Below are positions 9,463 through 20,345 of a stretch of DNA of 64,000 nucleotides, in pieces. The DNA lies in contig CAMJXE010000003.1 in NCBI GenBank assembly GCA_946409645.1, positions 19,721-83,720 of the forward strand. Reading direction: 5' to 3'. This stretch comes from an uncultured Bacteroidales bacterium. GTDB taxonomy: Bacteria > Bacteroidota > Bacteroidia > Bacteroidales > WCHB1-69. Position numbers and translations under genes: made by a program. Position 1 is the first letter of the stretch. The number at the start of each line of letters is the position of its first letter. The notes below the pieces were generated by a model. The model did no database searches and was not told the origin of the DNA. It saw only the letters and a program-made list of their open reading frames with translations.

Positions 9463-11535
9463 ATGATAAATCCCAAATTATTAAACCCCCAAAGCATCGT
9501 GATATGCGGTGCATCAAGTGATATTCACAAACCCGGCGGAAAATCGCTGAAAAACCTTTTGGAGAGCCCCTTCAAGGGTCAGATTTACGCTGTTAACCCA
9601 AAAGAAACGGAAGTGCAAGGCGTGAAATGCTACACCAAAGTGGAAGATCTACCACAGGTAGATTGTGCCATTCTCTGCATTGCAGCCAAGTTCTGCTCAC
9701 AAACGGTCGATGTGTTGGCCAAGGAAAAGGGCTGTAGAGGCTTTATCATTGTCAGTGCCGGCTTCTCCGAGGAGAGTCACGAAGGCGCTGAGATTGAGCA
9801 ACATATCGTTGATACCATCAATAGTGTTGGTGGATCGCTCATTGGCCCTAACTGCACCGGCTTCCTCAATGTGAACTATGCTGGCTGCTTCGACACGCCC
9901 ATCCCGAGCCTTGACCCTCATGGTGTCGATTTCATCACGGGATCAGGTGCTACGGCCGTGTTTATCAAGGAATACGGTATTAGCAACGGACTGAAATTCA
10001 ATAGTGTATGGGCAGTGGGCAACAGTGCTCAGTTAGGTATTGAGGATGTTCTCGAACATTTGGACGAGACTTTCGATCCCGAGAAGTCTTCACGCGTTAT
10101 CATGCTCTACATGGAAAAGATTGGAGATCCGCAACGACTGCTCAAGCATAGCCGCAGCCTTATCAACAAGGGATGCCACATCGCCGCCATTAAGAGTGGT
10201 GGCAGTGCCGCTGGCTCTCGTGCCGCATCGTCGCACACAGGTGCTTTGGCCACCAACGACGCTGCTGTGGATGCACTTTTCCAAAAAGCAGGAATCGTGC
10301 GCTGCCACAACCGTCAGGAACTGACTACCGTATGCGCAGTCTTCATGCATCCTGAGCTCAAGGGCAAACGTTGCGCTGTTATCACCCACGCCGGCGGTCC
10401 TGCTGTTATGCTCACCGATGTGTTGTCAAACGGCGGCATGGAAGTGCCCCCCCTCAAGGACCATCCTGCCAGCCCTGCCCTTTTGGCGAAACTGTTCGGC
10501 GGCTCTTCTGTGGGCAATCCCATCGACTTCCTCGCCACCGGTACTGCCGAGCAACTTGGCTATATCATTGATACGGTTGAAAATGAATACGACGAAATCG
10601 ATTTTTCTGTGGTTATCTTCGGCTCACCCGGATTGTTCAGCAACAAAGAGGTTTACGACCTTTTGGACGAGAAGATGAAGACTTGCAAGAAGCCTATCTT
10701 TCCGGTGCTTCCGAGTATTATCAACGTAAAGGATGAAATCAACGATTTCATTGCCAAAGGTCGCATCAACTTCCCCGAGGAGTGCGTCTTGGGTAACGCC
10801 CTTGTGAAAGTTTATAATACTCCCAAACCCCAACCCGAACATGTGGAGCTGCCACAGATCGACGTGGCACGCATCCGCGCTACCGTGGATCGCTGCAAGG
10901 ACGGTTACATGGAAATCGCTGACTATAACGAGCTTTTAGACGCTGCTGGTATCAGTCGCAAAAAGAGCGTTGAGGTTTCCAAGAAGGAAGATGCGTTGGC
11001 ATTCGCGAAAGAAGTGGGTTGCAGCAAGGACGTGCCGTTGGTGATGAAGGTTGTAGGGCCGTTACATAAGAGCGATGTGGGTGGTGTTACCTTGGGTGTC
11101 AAGGATTTAGACACTGTTGCTAAAGAATTCGACCGCCTGATTGTTATCCCAGAAACGTACGCTGTGGAGATGTATCCGATGTTGGACGGTACGGATGTCT
11201 ATATCGGTGCAATCCGCGACCCGAAATTCGGTCATCAGATATTCTTCGGTCTGGGCGGTATTTTCATTGAGGTGTTGAAAGACGTTCAGAGCGCTTTGGC
11301 ACCCATCACCGCTGCCGAGGCCAAGGAGATGCTCACCAAGCTGCGTGGTTACAAGATTCTCCAAGGCGTTCGCGGACAGGAACCAGTGAATCTGGATTTA
11401 TATGCCGATCAGGTCGCCCGCGTGAGCGCGTTGGTGCAGGCCGCCCCCGAGATTGCGGAGATGGACCTCAACCCGCTGTTGGGTAATCCGCGCTACGTCA
11501 CCGCTGTCGATGCGCGTATCCGTCTCGAGAAATGA
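9463..11535 (+). CDS. Acetate--CoA ligase (ADP-forming) family protein, fused alpha/beta subunits
   Basis: N-terminal CoA-binding domain (GASSDIHKPGGKSLKNLL), GPNCTGFLN, SSHTGALA, C-terminal ATP-grasp region. Confidence 0.9.
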   Translation: MINPKLLNPQSIVICGASSDIHKPGGKSLKNLLESPFKGQIYAVNPKETEVQGVKCYTKVEDLPQVDCAILCIAAKFCSQTVDVLAKEKGCRGFIIVSAGFSEESHEGAEIEQHIVDTINSVGGSLIGPNCTGFLNVNYAGCFDTPIPSLDPHGVDFITGSGATAVFIKEYGISNGLKFNSVWAVGNSAQLGIEDVLEHLDETFDPEKSSRVIMLYMEKIGDPQRLLKHSRSLINKGCHIAAIKSGGSAAGSRAASSHTGALATNDAAVDALFQKAGIVRCHNRQELTTVCAVFMHPELKGKRCAVITHAGGPAVMLTDVLSNGGMEVPPLKDHPASPALLAKLFGGSSVGNPIDFLATGTAEQLGYIIDTVENEYDEIDFSVVIFGSPGLFSNKEVYDLLDEKMKTCKKPIFPVLPSIINVKDEINDFIAKGRINFPEECVLGNALVKVYNTPKPQPEHVELPQIDVARIRATVDRCKDGYMEIADYNELLDAAGISRKKSVEVSKKEDALAFAKEVGCSKDVPLVMKVVGPLHKSDVGGVTLGVKDLDTVAKEFDRLIVIPETYAVEMYPMLDGTDVYIGAIRDPKFGHQIFFGLGGIFIEVLKDVQSALAPITAAEAKEMLTKLRGYKILQGVRGQEPVNLDLYADQVARVSALVQAAPEIAEMDLNPLLGNPRYVTAVDARIRLEK

Positions 11536-11561
11536 TAACAAACCTGCAGTCATTTTGAACT

Positions 11562-11601
11562 AGTGCGGGAATCTTCATTTTGAGGGTACCCGCACTTTCT
11601 T
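11562..11601 (+). terminator. Intrinsic terminator
   Basis: AGTGCGGG...CCCGCACT stem followed by TTCTTTT. Confidence 0.7.
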
Positions 11602-11706
11602 TTGATAACACAATATCTTTAATAAAAAATATTGAAAAAAGTGTAGTGTTATTTGAAGAAAATTTGTATCTTTGCGCCTTGGAAAATAATGTAAAATAAT
11701 ATAAGT

Positions 11707-12792
11707 ATGAAAAGTAACTTTTCCTCAATCAAATTGGTCGCGGCGATTGCTTTAATTGTTTGCTTTACAATGAGTTATGCGCAGTGCGACAAAGGTAATG
11801 TGTATGGTCAGAAAGGCCAAAAGTCGGGCATCGCTATTGTCAAGGCCGACTCTAACGGACAGCATGTTGTGCCCACTTCCGCTTTGACTCTCCCCACATT
11901 CAAGGGTGGTAACAAGGCTATGTGCCGCTACATCAACAAGACGAAAAAGTATCCGGTCAACTTGAAGAACCAGAAAATCTCCGGCACTACTTTGGTGCAA
12001 GCCAAGGTTTTAAAGGATAGTACGTTGACAGACATTGAGGTGGTTGAAAGCTCTGGCTATCAGGAATTCGACGACGAGGCTGTACGCGTAGTCAAGTCTT
12101 TCCCTCACATGATTCCTTCTACCCAAAGTTGTGAAGCACAAGACATGATTGTCCAAATCCCGGTTGTTTTCAACTATGAGGACGAGGTCGCTGCCGAAAA
12201 GAAGAAAGCCGAGATGGAAGCCGCCAAAAAGGACATACTCAAACCCATTACCCTCTATTTCGAGAATGACCGTCCGGATCCGCGTACCAGACAAGAGACT
12301 ACCAATACCGAATATGTAGGTCTGTACAACAACTACATGGCTGCCAAGAGCAACTATGTGAACAATGCAGGCAAGGGCCTCACGGGAGCACAAAAGACCA
12401 ATGCTCAACAAACCATGGAGTCCTTCTTCAACGATTCCATCCAGACAGGTTATGACCGCTTGGTGAAGCTCACCAAATTTGTGGTTGATGCTTTGAAGGA
12501 TGGTCAGCAAGTGGAGTTCACTATCAGCGGTTTTGCTAGCCCGGTAGGTGGCAGCGATTACAACAAACTGCTCTCTGCACGCCGTATCCAAAGCGTCATC
12601 AACTATATGTCTCAAGCCCACGGCGGTTATCTGGCTCAGTACATTAACGGCTCCCGCCCGGGTCTTACCATCCATCGTGACCCCGAAGGCCAAGTTGGTA
12701 GCTTCAACACCACAGCTGTCCGCGAAACGGTTTATGGCCTCAAGGCATCCAAGGACAGAAAGATTACCATTCATAAGATTTCTATCAAATAA
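11707..12792 (+). CDS. Secreted protein with TonB C-terminal-like domain and OmpA-like C-terminal region
   Basis: Signal peptide; GTTLVQAKVLKDSTLTDIEVVESSGYQEFDDEAVRVVKS is TonB-C-like; GFASPVGGSDYNKLLSARRIQSVINY is OmpA-like. Confidence 0.7.
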   Translation: MKSNFSSIKLVAAIALIVCFTMSYAQCDKGNVYGQKGQKSGIAIVKADSNGQHVVPTSALTLPTFKGGNKAMCRYINKTKKYPVNLKNQKISGTTLVQAKVLKDSTLTDIEVVESSGYQEFDDEAVRVVKSFPHMIPSTQSCEAQDMIVQIPVVFNYEDEVAAEKKKAEMEAAKKDILKPITLYFENDRPDPRTRQETTNTEYVGLYNNYMAAKSNYVNNAGKGLTGAQKTNAQQTMESFFNDSIQTGYDRLVKLTKFVVDALKDGQQVEFTISGFASPVGGSDYNKLLSARRIQSVINYMSQAHGGYLAQYINGSRPGLTIHRDPEGQVGSFNTTAVRETVYGLKASKDRKITIHKISIK

Positions 12793-12817
12793 TATATATA
12801 CAATAATTATATATATA

Positions 12818-12847
12818 AAGGGGAGGCGGGATGTCTCCCCTTTTTTC
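12818..12847 (+). terminator. Intrinsic terminator
   Basis: AAGGGGAG...CTCCCCTT followed by T-run. Confidence 0.75.
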
Positions 12848-12987
12848 GTTTCTAACCATACATTGCAGTTGTTTTTTTCTCTATTCGTTTCGTTTCCATA
12901 ATAATGTTTTATTCATTATCAATTGTCAATTAATCAAATAGTTACATCGAAGGATGTCTTTTTTTGGAAAAAAAAATCAACACCTGA

Positions 12988-13016
12988 TTGGGGATAAAGA
13001 AAAAAGTGTATTTTTG
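12988..13016 (+). promoter_or_regulatory. Bacteroidota-type promoter upstream of the L30 operon
   Basis: TTG-N18-TATTTTTG. Confidence 0.6.
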
Positions 13017-13223
13017 CAAGCTTTTTGAAGTGGAATGCAAAAGCGGGTAGGAGAGAGGTGTTTGAACCGCGTAACTATTTGATTTCACGGACTGTAATGA
13101 ACATAGAGTATGGTGGAGGAGTTGGTTTTTTATGGTTGCGTTTATGAAAATAGTTGCATTTTTCTTTCGAAAATGGACTATTTTTTTTTTGAATATTAAT
13201 AATGTAAAATAAATTTTGAAGGG

Positions 13224-13403
13224 ATGAAAAAGATTAAAATCACACAAGTCAGAAGCGCGGTTGACAGACCCGCACGTCAGAAAAGATCTTTAGTAGCATT
13301 AGGCATTCACAAGATGCATCAAACGGTCGAACACGAAGCCACTCCCCAAATCTTGGGTATCGTGGAATCTGTGAAGCACTTAGTCAGCGTTGAAGAATTA
13401 TAA
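13224..13403 (+). CDS. rpmD: 50S ribosomal protein L30
   Basis: Not in ORF track; reads MKKIKITQVRSAVDRPARQKRSLVALGIHKMHQTVEHEATPQILGIVESVKHLVSVEEL*. Confidence 0.95.
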   Translation: MKKIKITQVRSAVDRPARQKRSLVALGIHKMHQTVEHEATPQILGIVESVKHLVSVEEL

Positions 13404-13432
13404 TTTTTAATAACCAATTGAATATCAAAGAG

Positions 13433-13897
13433 ATGAATTTACACAATTTAAAACCGGCAATAGGATCAACACACAGAGAACGCAGAATTGGTAGAGGACA
13501 AGGTTCCGGAAAAGGCGGCACATCCACACGTGGACACAAAGGCGCTCAATCCCGCTCCGGTTACAGCCGTAAGATCGGTTTCGAAGGCGGCCAAATGCCT
13601 ATTTACAGAATATTGCCCAAGAGAGGTTTCAAGAATATCAACCGTGTAGAGTACAACGCTATCAATGTCAGCACTATCCAAAAACTCGTTGAGAAGTGCA
13701 ATGTTGACAAAATCGACCGCGATTTGCTCGTGAAGAACGGTTTGGCCAAGAAGAACGACCTCATCGCCATCCTCGCCAAGGGCGAACTTACTGCTAAGGT
13801 GCATGTGGTGGCTGACAAGTTCTCGGCAAAAGCCAAGTCTGCGATCGAACAATGCGGCGGTACGGCAGAACTCGTTAACGCTCCCGCAGCTGAGTAA
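13433..13897 (+). CDS. rplO: 50S ribosomal protein L15
   Basis: MNLHNLKPAIGSTHRERRIGRGQGSGKGGTSTRGHKGAQSRSG; ATG at 13433 preferred over TTG at 13418. Confidence 0.95.
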   Translation: MNLHNLKPAIGSTHRERRIGRGQGSGKGGTSTRGHKGAQSRSGYSRKIGFEGGQMPIYRILPKRGFKNINRVEYNAINVSTIQKLVEKCNVDKIDRDLLVKNGLAKKNDLIAILAKGELTAKVHVVADKFSAKAKSAIEQCGGTAELVNAPAAE

Positions 13898-13918
13898 TCT
13901 TATTAAAAAGTCGTTACA

Positions 13919-15283
13919 ATGAAAAAATTCATAGAAACCATTAAGAACATTTTCAGGATTGAGGATTTGAGAAAACGTATTCTCTACACCCTCTTCATCA
14001 TCCTGATCTACCGCTTCGGTGCGCATGTGGTGCTGCCGGGTATCAATCCCGCCGCCCTTTCCGCTTTCAGCAGTGCCGCACAGAAAGGTCTTCTCGGCAT
14101 GTTGGACCTCTTCTCTGGCGGTGCTTTCTCTAATGCTTCCATTTTCGCGTTGGGTATCATGCCTTACATCACCGCATCCATCGTGGTGCAGCTGCTTACC
14201 CTCGCAGTTCCCTATTTCCAGAGATTGGCGAAGGAAGGTGAAAGCGGTCGTACGAAAATCAACCAGATTACCCGTTATCTGACCGTCGCCGTTCTCGCGG
14301 TGCAGGCTCCCGCCTATATCGCGCAACTCACGGGTCAGTTCCCCGGTGCTGTGGCTCCCTCTATGTTGGAAACCCGTATCCTCGGATTCTCCGCATTCGC
14401 CATCTGCGCGTTCATCCTGTTGATTTCCGCAACCCTGTTCATCATGTGGCTTGGTGAGCGTATTACCGACAACGGTATCGGCAACGGTATCTCTATGATC
14501 ATCATGATCGGTATTATCGCCCGTCTGCCTTTCGCATTACAAGCTGAATTCACAGCTCGTATTACTGAGATGAACGGTGGTCCTATCATTTTCATCATTG
14601 AAATCATCCTTATGATGATTATCATCGGTCTCTGCATCCTGTTGGTGCAAGGAACTCGCCGCATTCCGGTACAATACGCAAAGCGCGTGGTGGGCAACAA
14701 ACAGTACGGCGGTGTCCGTAACTATCTGCCCCTCAAAGTGAATGCTGCAGGTGTTATGCCCATCATTTTCGCCCAGGCTTTGATGTTTATCCCCTTGACA
14801 TTCGTGAATATCTCCCAAGAAACCACTTCCGGCTTCTGGAGCAGTTTTATCGATTATAACCGTTTGGGCTACAATGTGGTGTTCTTCTTGCTCATCATTG
14901 CCTTCACTTATTTCTATACGGCAATTACCATCAATCCGCAGCAAATTGCAGAGGATCTCAAGAAGAACAACGGTTTTATCCCTGGTGTGAAACCTGGCAA
15001 GCAAACCGCAGAGTATATCGACAAGATCATGTCCCGCATAACCCTGCCCGGTTCCATCTTCTTGGGTATTGTGGCTATCCTTCCCGCTGTTGTGCGCCTG
15101 TTTGGTGTCAACCAACAGTTCGCTCAGTTCTTCGGCGGCACATCCCTGCTGATTATGGTCGGCGTGGTGTTGGATACGTTGCAACAAATCGAAAGTCATT
15201 TGCTCATGCGTCACTATGATGGTCTGACAAAGTCTGGCCGTATCAAGGGTCGTACTGGCGGTGGTATCTACGGAGCTCGCTAA
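13919..15283 (+). CDS. secY: Preprotein translocase subunit SecY
   Basis: 10-TM SecY; GIGNGISMIIMIGI, QYAKRVVGNKQYGG. Confidence 0.97.
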   Translation: MKKFIETIKNIFRIEDLRKRILYTLFIILIYRFGAHVVLPGINPAALSAFSSAAQKGLLGMLDLFSGGAFSNASIFALGIMPYITASIVVQLLTLAVPYFQRLAKEGESGRTKINQITRYLTVAVLAVQAPAYIAQLTGQFPGAVAPSMLETRILGFSAFAICAFILLISATLFIMWLGERITDNGIGNGISMIIMIGIIARLPFALQAEFTARITEMNGGPIIFIIEIILMMIIIGLCILLVQGTRRIPVQYAKRVVGNKQYGGVRNYLPLKVNAAGVMPIIFAQALMFIPLTFVNISQETTSGFWSSFIDYNRLGYNVVFFLLIIAFTYFYTAITINPQQIAEDLKKNNGFIPGVKPGKQTAEYIDKIMSRITLPGSIFLGIVAILPAVVRLFGVNQQFAQFFGGTSLLIMVGVVLDTLQQIESHLLMRHYDGLTKSGRIKGRTGGGIYGAR

Positions 15284-15317
15284 TATAATGGTATATATCG
15301 TAGAGAGATAAGAAAAG

Positions 15318-16115
15318 ATGTTCAGAAGAGTGAAATACAAGTCGGAAGCCGAGTTCGCAAAGCTCAAAGCCAGTGCGAATGTCGTGGCGGTGACCTTGGC
15401 CGAAGTCGCCAAGTACATCAAGCCGGGCGTGCCGCTCACCTATCTCGACCAGATTGGTGAACAGTGCATCCGCGACCACCATGCAGTTCCCTCATTCAAG
15501 GGTTACGAAGGCTATCCGGCTGCTCTCTGCCTCTCAGTGAATGATGTGGTTGTACACGGTATTCCCCGTCCTGGCATGTACCTTCGTGACGGCGATATTA
15601 TCTCCGTTGATTGTGGAGCTCTTTTGGACGGCTACCACGGTGATTTTTGCTACACTTTCGAGGTGGGCGAGGTTTCCAAAGAGGTGCATCAACTTTGCCA
15701 ACGCACCAAGGAGTCGCTTTACAAGGCGATTGAGGTGGCCAAGGCAGGCAACACAATCGGCGACATCGGTTACACGGTGGAAAAGTACGTGACTCAGTTC
15801 AACTATGGCGTAGTCAGAGAGCTGTGCGGTCACGGCATCGGTAAGGACATGCACGAGAAGCCCGATATCACCAACTATGGTAGCAAGGGCGCGGGTATGA
15901 AGATTTCAGCCGGCATGTGCATCTGTATAGAACCGATGATCAACATGGGAAGCCATAAGATTGTGATGGACAATGACGGTTGGACCATTCGCACCCGCGA
16001 CCACAAACCTTCGGCACACTATGAACATCAATTGATTATCACAGAGCGCGGTACGGAGGTCATCTCTACCTACAAACTGCTTGGCGAAGTGATTGGAACA
16101 GAAGAATTATATTAA
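15318..16115 (+). CDS. map: Type I methionyl aminopeptidase
   Basis: SVNDVVVHGIP, DCGALLDGYHGD, GHGIGKDMHEKP. Confidence 0.96.
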   Translation: MFRRVKYKSEAEFAKLKASANVVAVTLAEVAKYIKPGVPLTYLDQIGEQCIRDHHAVPSFKGYEGYPAALCLSVNDVVVHGIPRPGMYLRDGDIISVDCGALLDGYHGDFCYTFEVGEVSKEVHQLCQRTKESLYKAIEVAKAGNTIGDIGYTVEKYVTQFNYGVVRELCGHGIGKDMHEKPDITNYGSKGAGMKISAGMCICIEPMINMGSHKIVMDNDGWTIRTRDHKPSAHYEHQLIITERGTEVISTYKLLGEVIGTEELY

Positions 16116-16127
16116 AATATTGAAGAT

Positions 16128-16349
16128 ATGGCAAAACAAGCAGCAGTTGACATTGATGGTGAGGTGATCGAAGCCCTGGGCAATGGACAATATCGTGTCC
16201 GCTTGGAAAGCGGCCATGAAATCCTGGCTCATCTCTCCGGCAAAATGCGGATGCATTACATCAAGATCATCCCCGGTGATCGTGTCCAGGTGGCGATGTC
16301 TCCCTATGATTTAACCAAAGGTAGAATCACCTACCGCCACAAAAATTAG
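16128..16349 (+). CDS. infA: Translation initiation factor IF-1
   Basis: IF-1 S1-fold: [43 protein letters not shown]. Confidence 0.96.
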   Translation: MAKQAAVDIDGEVIEALGNGQYRVRLESGHEILAHLSGKMRMHYIKIIPGDRVQVAMSPYDLTKGRITYRHKN

Positions 16350-16421
16350 GAAGTTCGTTTGAGTCCGTTGTGACAAAAGCTCGGTAGAAAAATTTAGAAA
16401 TAATAATAAAACAATAAAGCA

Positions 16422-16538
16422 ATGAAAGTAAGAGCATCAGTTAAGAAAAGATCAGAAGATTGCATCGTGGTAAGACGTCATGGTGTGGTGTATGTGATAA
16501 ACAAAAAGAACCCTAAATTCAAACAACGTCAGGGTTAA
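16422..16538 (+). CDS. rpmJ: 50S ribosomal protein L36
   Basis: Below ORF-track size cut; [38 protein letters not shown]. Confidence 0.95.
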   Translation: MKVRASVKKRSEDCIVVRRHGVVYVINKKNPKFKQRQG

Positions 16539-16582
16539 TAGAGAAAATTTAATAATTAATCATCATAAAAACATAAAGTAAT

Positions 16583-16957
<375 letters not shown>

Positions 16958-16989
16958 TAATTAATCACGGATAGAAGAAAATTATCAGT

Positions 16990-17379
16990 ATGGCAAAAAA
17001 TACAAAATCAACGAAGAAGAGAGTTGTTAGAATCGAGGCTCAAGGTAAGGCTTTTATCTATGCTTCTTTCAATAACGTGATCGTTTCCCTCACCAACAAC
17101 GACGGTCAGGTGATTTCCTGGTCTTCAGCTGGTAAGATGGGATACAGAGGTTCCAAGAAAAACACTCCCTACGCAGCCCAGATGGTGGCACAAGACTGTG
17201 CAAAGGTCGCCTACGACCTCGGTCTGCGTAGAGTGAAGGTTTACGTTAAAGGTCCGGGACAAGGCCGCGAGTCTGCCATCCGCTCCATCAACACCACGGG
17301 TATCATCGTGGAAGAGATCACGGATGTCACTCCGTTGCCACACAATGGCTGCCGTCCTCCTAAACACAGAAGAGTATAA
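16990..17379 (+). CDS. rpsK: 30S ribosomal protein S11
   Basis: C-terminal [18 protein letters not shown]. Confidence 0.97.
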   Translation: MAKNTKSTKKRVVRIEAQGKAFIYASFNNVIVSLTNNDGQVISWSSAGKMGYRGSKKNTPYAAQMVAQDCAKVAYDLGLRRVKVYVKGPGQGRESAIRSINTTGIIVEEITDVTPLPHNGCRPPKHRRV

Positions 17380-17411
17380 TTATTTCAATCATCATCGAAA
17401 AAATTTAGATT

Positions 17412-18017
17412 ATGGCAAGATATACAGGACCCAAAACGAAAATCGCAAGAAAATTCAAGGAACCTATCTACGGTCCCGACAAATATTTCGAGAGAAAGAA
17501 CTATGCTCCGGGTCAGCATGGTCAATCTCGCAGACGCGCAAAACTCTCCGAGTACGGTATGCAGCTACAGGAGAAGCAGAAAGCGAAATACACCTACGGT
17601 ATTTTGGAACGTCAGTTCCGTAAACTGTTCCAACAGGCTTCTCGCATGAAAGGTATCACCGGTCAGAACTTGATGCAACTCATCGAGTCCCGCCTTGATA
17701 ATGTGGTGTTCCGTTTGGGCATCGCTCCGACCAGAAACGCCGCTCGTCAGCTCGTCACTCACCGCCACGTCACCGTCAATGGAATCATCACCAACATCCC
17801 TTCCATGTTGTTGAAACCCGGTGATATCGTGGAAGTTCGCGAACGTTCCAAATCTCTGGAAGTCATTGAGAACTCCCTTAGCGGCAAAGCCATGAATTAT
17901 GCATGGCTGGAGTGGGACGGAAACCTAAAAGTTGGTAAATTCATGCAATATCCTCAACGCGAGGAGATTCCTGAGACTATCAACGAGCAGGCTATCGTCG
18001 AGTTGTATTCCAAGTAA
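17412..18017 (+). CDS. rpsD: 30S ribosomal protein S4
   Basis: [16 protein letters not shown]4 domain [31 protein letters not shown]. Confidence 0.97.
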   Translation: MARYTGPKTKIARKFKEPIYGPDKYFERKNYAPGQHGQSRRRAKLSEYGMQLQEKQKAKYTYGILERQFRKLFQQASRMKGITGQNLMQLIESRLDNVVFRLGIAPTRNAARQLVTHRHVTVNGIITNIPSMLLKPGDIVEVRERSKSLEVIENSLSGKAMNYAWLEWDGNLKVGKFMQYPQREEIPETINEQAIVELYSK

Positions 18018-18128
18018 GGTTTGAGGTTTAAGGTTTAGGGTTTAAGGTTTAAGGCAACCTGATAACCATAAACCATAAACCATAAACATTAAACATTAAA
18101 CCAAAAGATAACTAAAAAACAAACGAAA

Positions 18129-19124
18129 ATGGCAATTTTAACATTTCAGAAACCCGATAAGGTCATCATGAATGAGGCCGACGATTTTCACGGCATATTT
18201 GAATTTCGTCCCCTGCAACAAGGCTTTGGTGTTACAGTCGGTAATGCTCTGCGCCGCGTGTTGCTCTCATCATTGGAAGGCTATGCCATTACCTCTGTGA
18301 AGATCGAAGGCGTTGCACAAGAGTTCTCTTCCATCCCTGGCGTGATGGAGGATGTGCTGGACATCGTGCTCAACCTCAAGCAGGTGCGCCTCAAAAATAA
18401 AGTAGAGGGTTACACCTCTGAGAAGGTTTCTGTCGTCATTAGCGGTCAGGAAACTTTTACCGCCGGCGACATGAACCGCTTCCTCAACTATTTTCAGGTC
18501 TTGAATCCGGATTTGTTGATCTGTCGCATGGAACCCAACGTGCGCTTGAACATGGAGATAACCATCGACAAGGGTCGTGGTTATGTTCCCGTGGAGGACA
18601 ATCGCCAGATTCATGATGGCATCGATGTGATAGCCGTGGATTCCACCCACACTCCTATCCGTAACGTGAAATACACCATCGAGCCTTATCGCGTCGAGCA
18701 AAAGACCGACTTCGAGAAACTGATTCTGGAAATAGAGACCGACGGTTCCGTTCATCCGAAAGACGCCATCCAAGAGGCTGCGAAAATCCTTATCCAGCAT
18801 TTCGCGCTGCTTTCAGATGAGAATATCGCCCTTGATGCACAGGAACAACCCGACAGCCCTGAAGTGATGCAGGACACAGAGAAGAATATTCGTCAGATAC
18901 TCCAAGCCAAGTTGATTGACATGGATCTCTCAGTCAGAGCTTTGAATTGTCTGAAATCCGCCGAGCTGGAAACCCTGGGTGATCTGGTGGCATTCCACAA
19001 GACTGATTTGCTCAAATTCCGTAACTTTGGCAAGAAATCCCTCGCTGAACTCGAAGCATTGGTGCATAACAAGGGTCTGGAATTTGGTATGAATGTAGAA
19101 AAGTATAATATAGATAACGAATAG
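18129..19124 (+). CDS. rpoA: DNA-directed RNA polymerase subunit alpha
   Basis: [27 protein letters not shown]; alpha-CTD at C-terminus. Confidence 0.97.
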   Translation: MAILTFQKPDKVIMNEADDFHGIFEFRPLQQGFGVTVGNALRRVLLSSLEGYAITSVKIEGVAQEFSSIPGVMEDVLDIVLNLKQVRLKNKVEGYTSEKVSVVISGQETFTAGDMNRFLNYFQVLNPDLLICRMEPNVRLNMEITIDKGRGYVPVEDNRQIHDGIDVIAVDSTHTPIRNVKYTIEPYRVEQKTDFEKLILEIETDGSVHPKDAIQEAAKILIQHFALLSDENIALDAQEQPDSPEVMQDTEKNIRQILQAKLIDMDLSVRALNCLKSAELETLGDLVAFHKTDLLKFRNFGKKSLAELEALVHNKGLEFGMNVEKYNIDNE

Positions 19125-19128
19125 AACA

Positions 19129-19620
19129 ATGAGACACGCTAAGAAAATTAACCATTTAGGAAGAAAAGATGCACACAGAAAGGCCATGATGTCCAATATG
19201 GCGACCTCTCTGATTATGCATAAAAGAATCAGCACTACTTTGGCTAAGGCAAAAGCGTTGAGAACATACGTGGAACCTATCGTGACCCGTTCCAAGGAAG
19301 ACACGACCCACTCACGTCGTATGGTTTTCTCCGAATTGCAGAATAAGTATGCTGTGACTGAGCTGTTCCGCGAGATTTCCCCGAAAATCATGGATCGTCC
19401 GGGCGGTTATACCCGCATTCTGAAGACCGGTTTCCGTAAGGGTGACAACGCCGAGATGTGCATTATCGAGTTTGTAGATTTCAACGAAACCTACACGGTT
19501 GAGAAATCCAAGAAGAAAGCCACCCGCACTCGTCGTAGCAGCAAGAAATCCGCTACTCCTGTTGAGGGTGTGGCTACCGAAGCTCCGGCCGCAGAAGTGG
19601 AGACTCCCGCAGCCGAATAG
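19129..19620 (+). CDS. rplQ: 50S ribosomal protein L17
   Basis: [29 protein letters not shown]; low-complexity KK/APAAE tail. Confidence 0.96.
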   Translation: MRHAKKINHLGRKDAHRKAMMSNMATSLIMHKRISTTLAKAKALRTYVEPIVTRSKEDTTHSRRMVFSELQNKYAVTELFREISPKIMDRPGGYTRILKTGFRKGDNAEMCIIEFVDFNETYTVEKSKKKATRTRRSSKKSATPVEGVATEAPAAEVETPAAE

Positions 19621-19647
19621 TATTCGAAAAATCGTAAAAGTAAAGAG

Positions 19648-19678
19648 ACGCGATATCCAAAAGATGTCGCGTTTTTTT
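19648..19678 (+). terminator. Intrinsic terminator after rplQ
   Basis: ACGCGATATC-caaaa-GATGTCGCGT stem (10 bp incl. one GU) + T-run. Confidence 0.85.
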
Positions 19679-19760
19679 ATGAAAGCTGCCGTGTGAAGAT
19701 GGCCCCAAAGCGTTGTTAACAACTCTTGTTAATATTGTTGAAAAAAAAAATCGTAAGGTG

Positions 19761-19790
19761 TTGATTATATGCAAAAAAAGACTATTTTTG
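19761..19790 (+). promoter_or_regulatory. Bacteroidota-type promoter for the rplV-rpsE transcription unit
   Basis: TTG-N19-TATTTTTG. Confidence 0.75.
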
Positions 19791-19887
19791 CCGCCAATTT
19801 GATAATGTACGCAAAAGAGGTACGTTTTAAAGGGTTAAGTAGTTGAATATTAGATAAATATAAAAATAATAAAAGTCTAAAATAACA

Positions 19888-20334
19888 ATGAGTGTAAAAC
19901 AGAAAAACGCAGCAAACGCGCGTAAAGAAGCAATGAAAACGGTGTACGTGGCCCGATTAGTGGATAATCCGACCTCACCGCGCAAGACCAGAATTATGGC
20001 CAACGTGATTCGTGGCAAGAACGTAGATTACGCCATGAATGTGTTGAAATACTCTCGTAGAGAGTCATCCGAGAAGTTGTTGAAGCTGTTGAAGTCAGCT
20101 ATCGCCAACTGGCAAGTGAAAAATGAGGGCAAGCGTCTCGAGGATGCCGACCTTTACATCAAGACCATCATGGTGGATGGTGGCAGAATGCTGAAGCGCA
20201 TCCGCACCGCCCCCCAAGGCCGTGCAGCCCGCATCCGCAAGCGTTCCAATCATGTGACCTTGATTCTCGGCGACCGTAACGAAGAGAACGTGCAAGTGGA
20301 AAATATGGAAAATATAGAAGAATCACAAAAATAA
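19888..20334 (+). CDS. rplV: 50S ribosomal protein L22
   Basis: ARLVDNPTSPRKTRIMANVIRGKNVDYAMNVLKY; RAARIRKRSNHVTLIL. Confidence 0.96.
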   Translation: MSVKQKNAANARKEAMKTVYVARLVDNPTSPRKTRIMANVIRGKNVDYAMNVLKYSRRESSEKLLKLLKSAIANWQVKNEGKRLEDADLYIKTIMVDGGRMLKRIRTAPQGRAARIRKRSNHVTLILGDRNEENVQVENMENIEESQK

Positions 20335-20345
20335 TAAAGTAAAGT

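Noticed and set aside
18018-18105. TTTAGGG-like heptamers as telomeric repeats
   Set aside because: Short, degenerate, intergenic and one of many unrelated 7-bp motifs; no chromosome end here.
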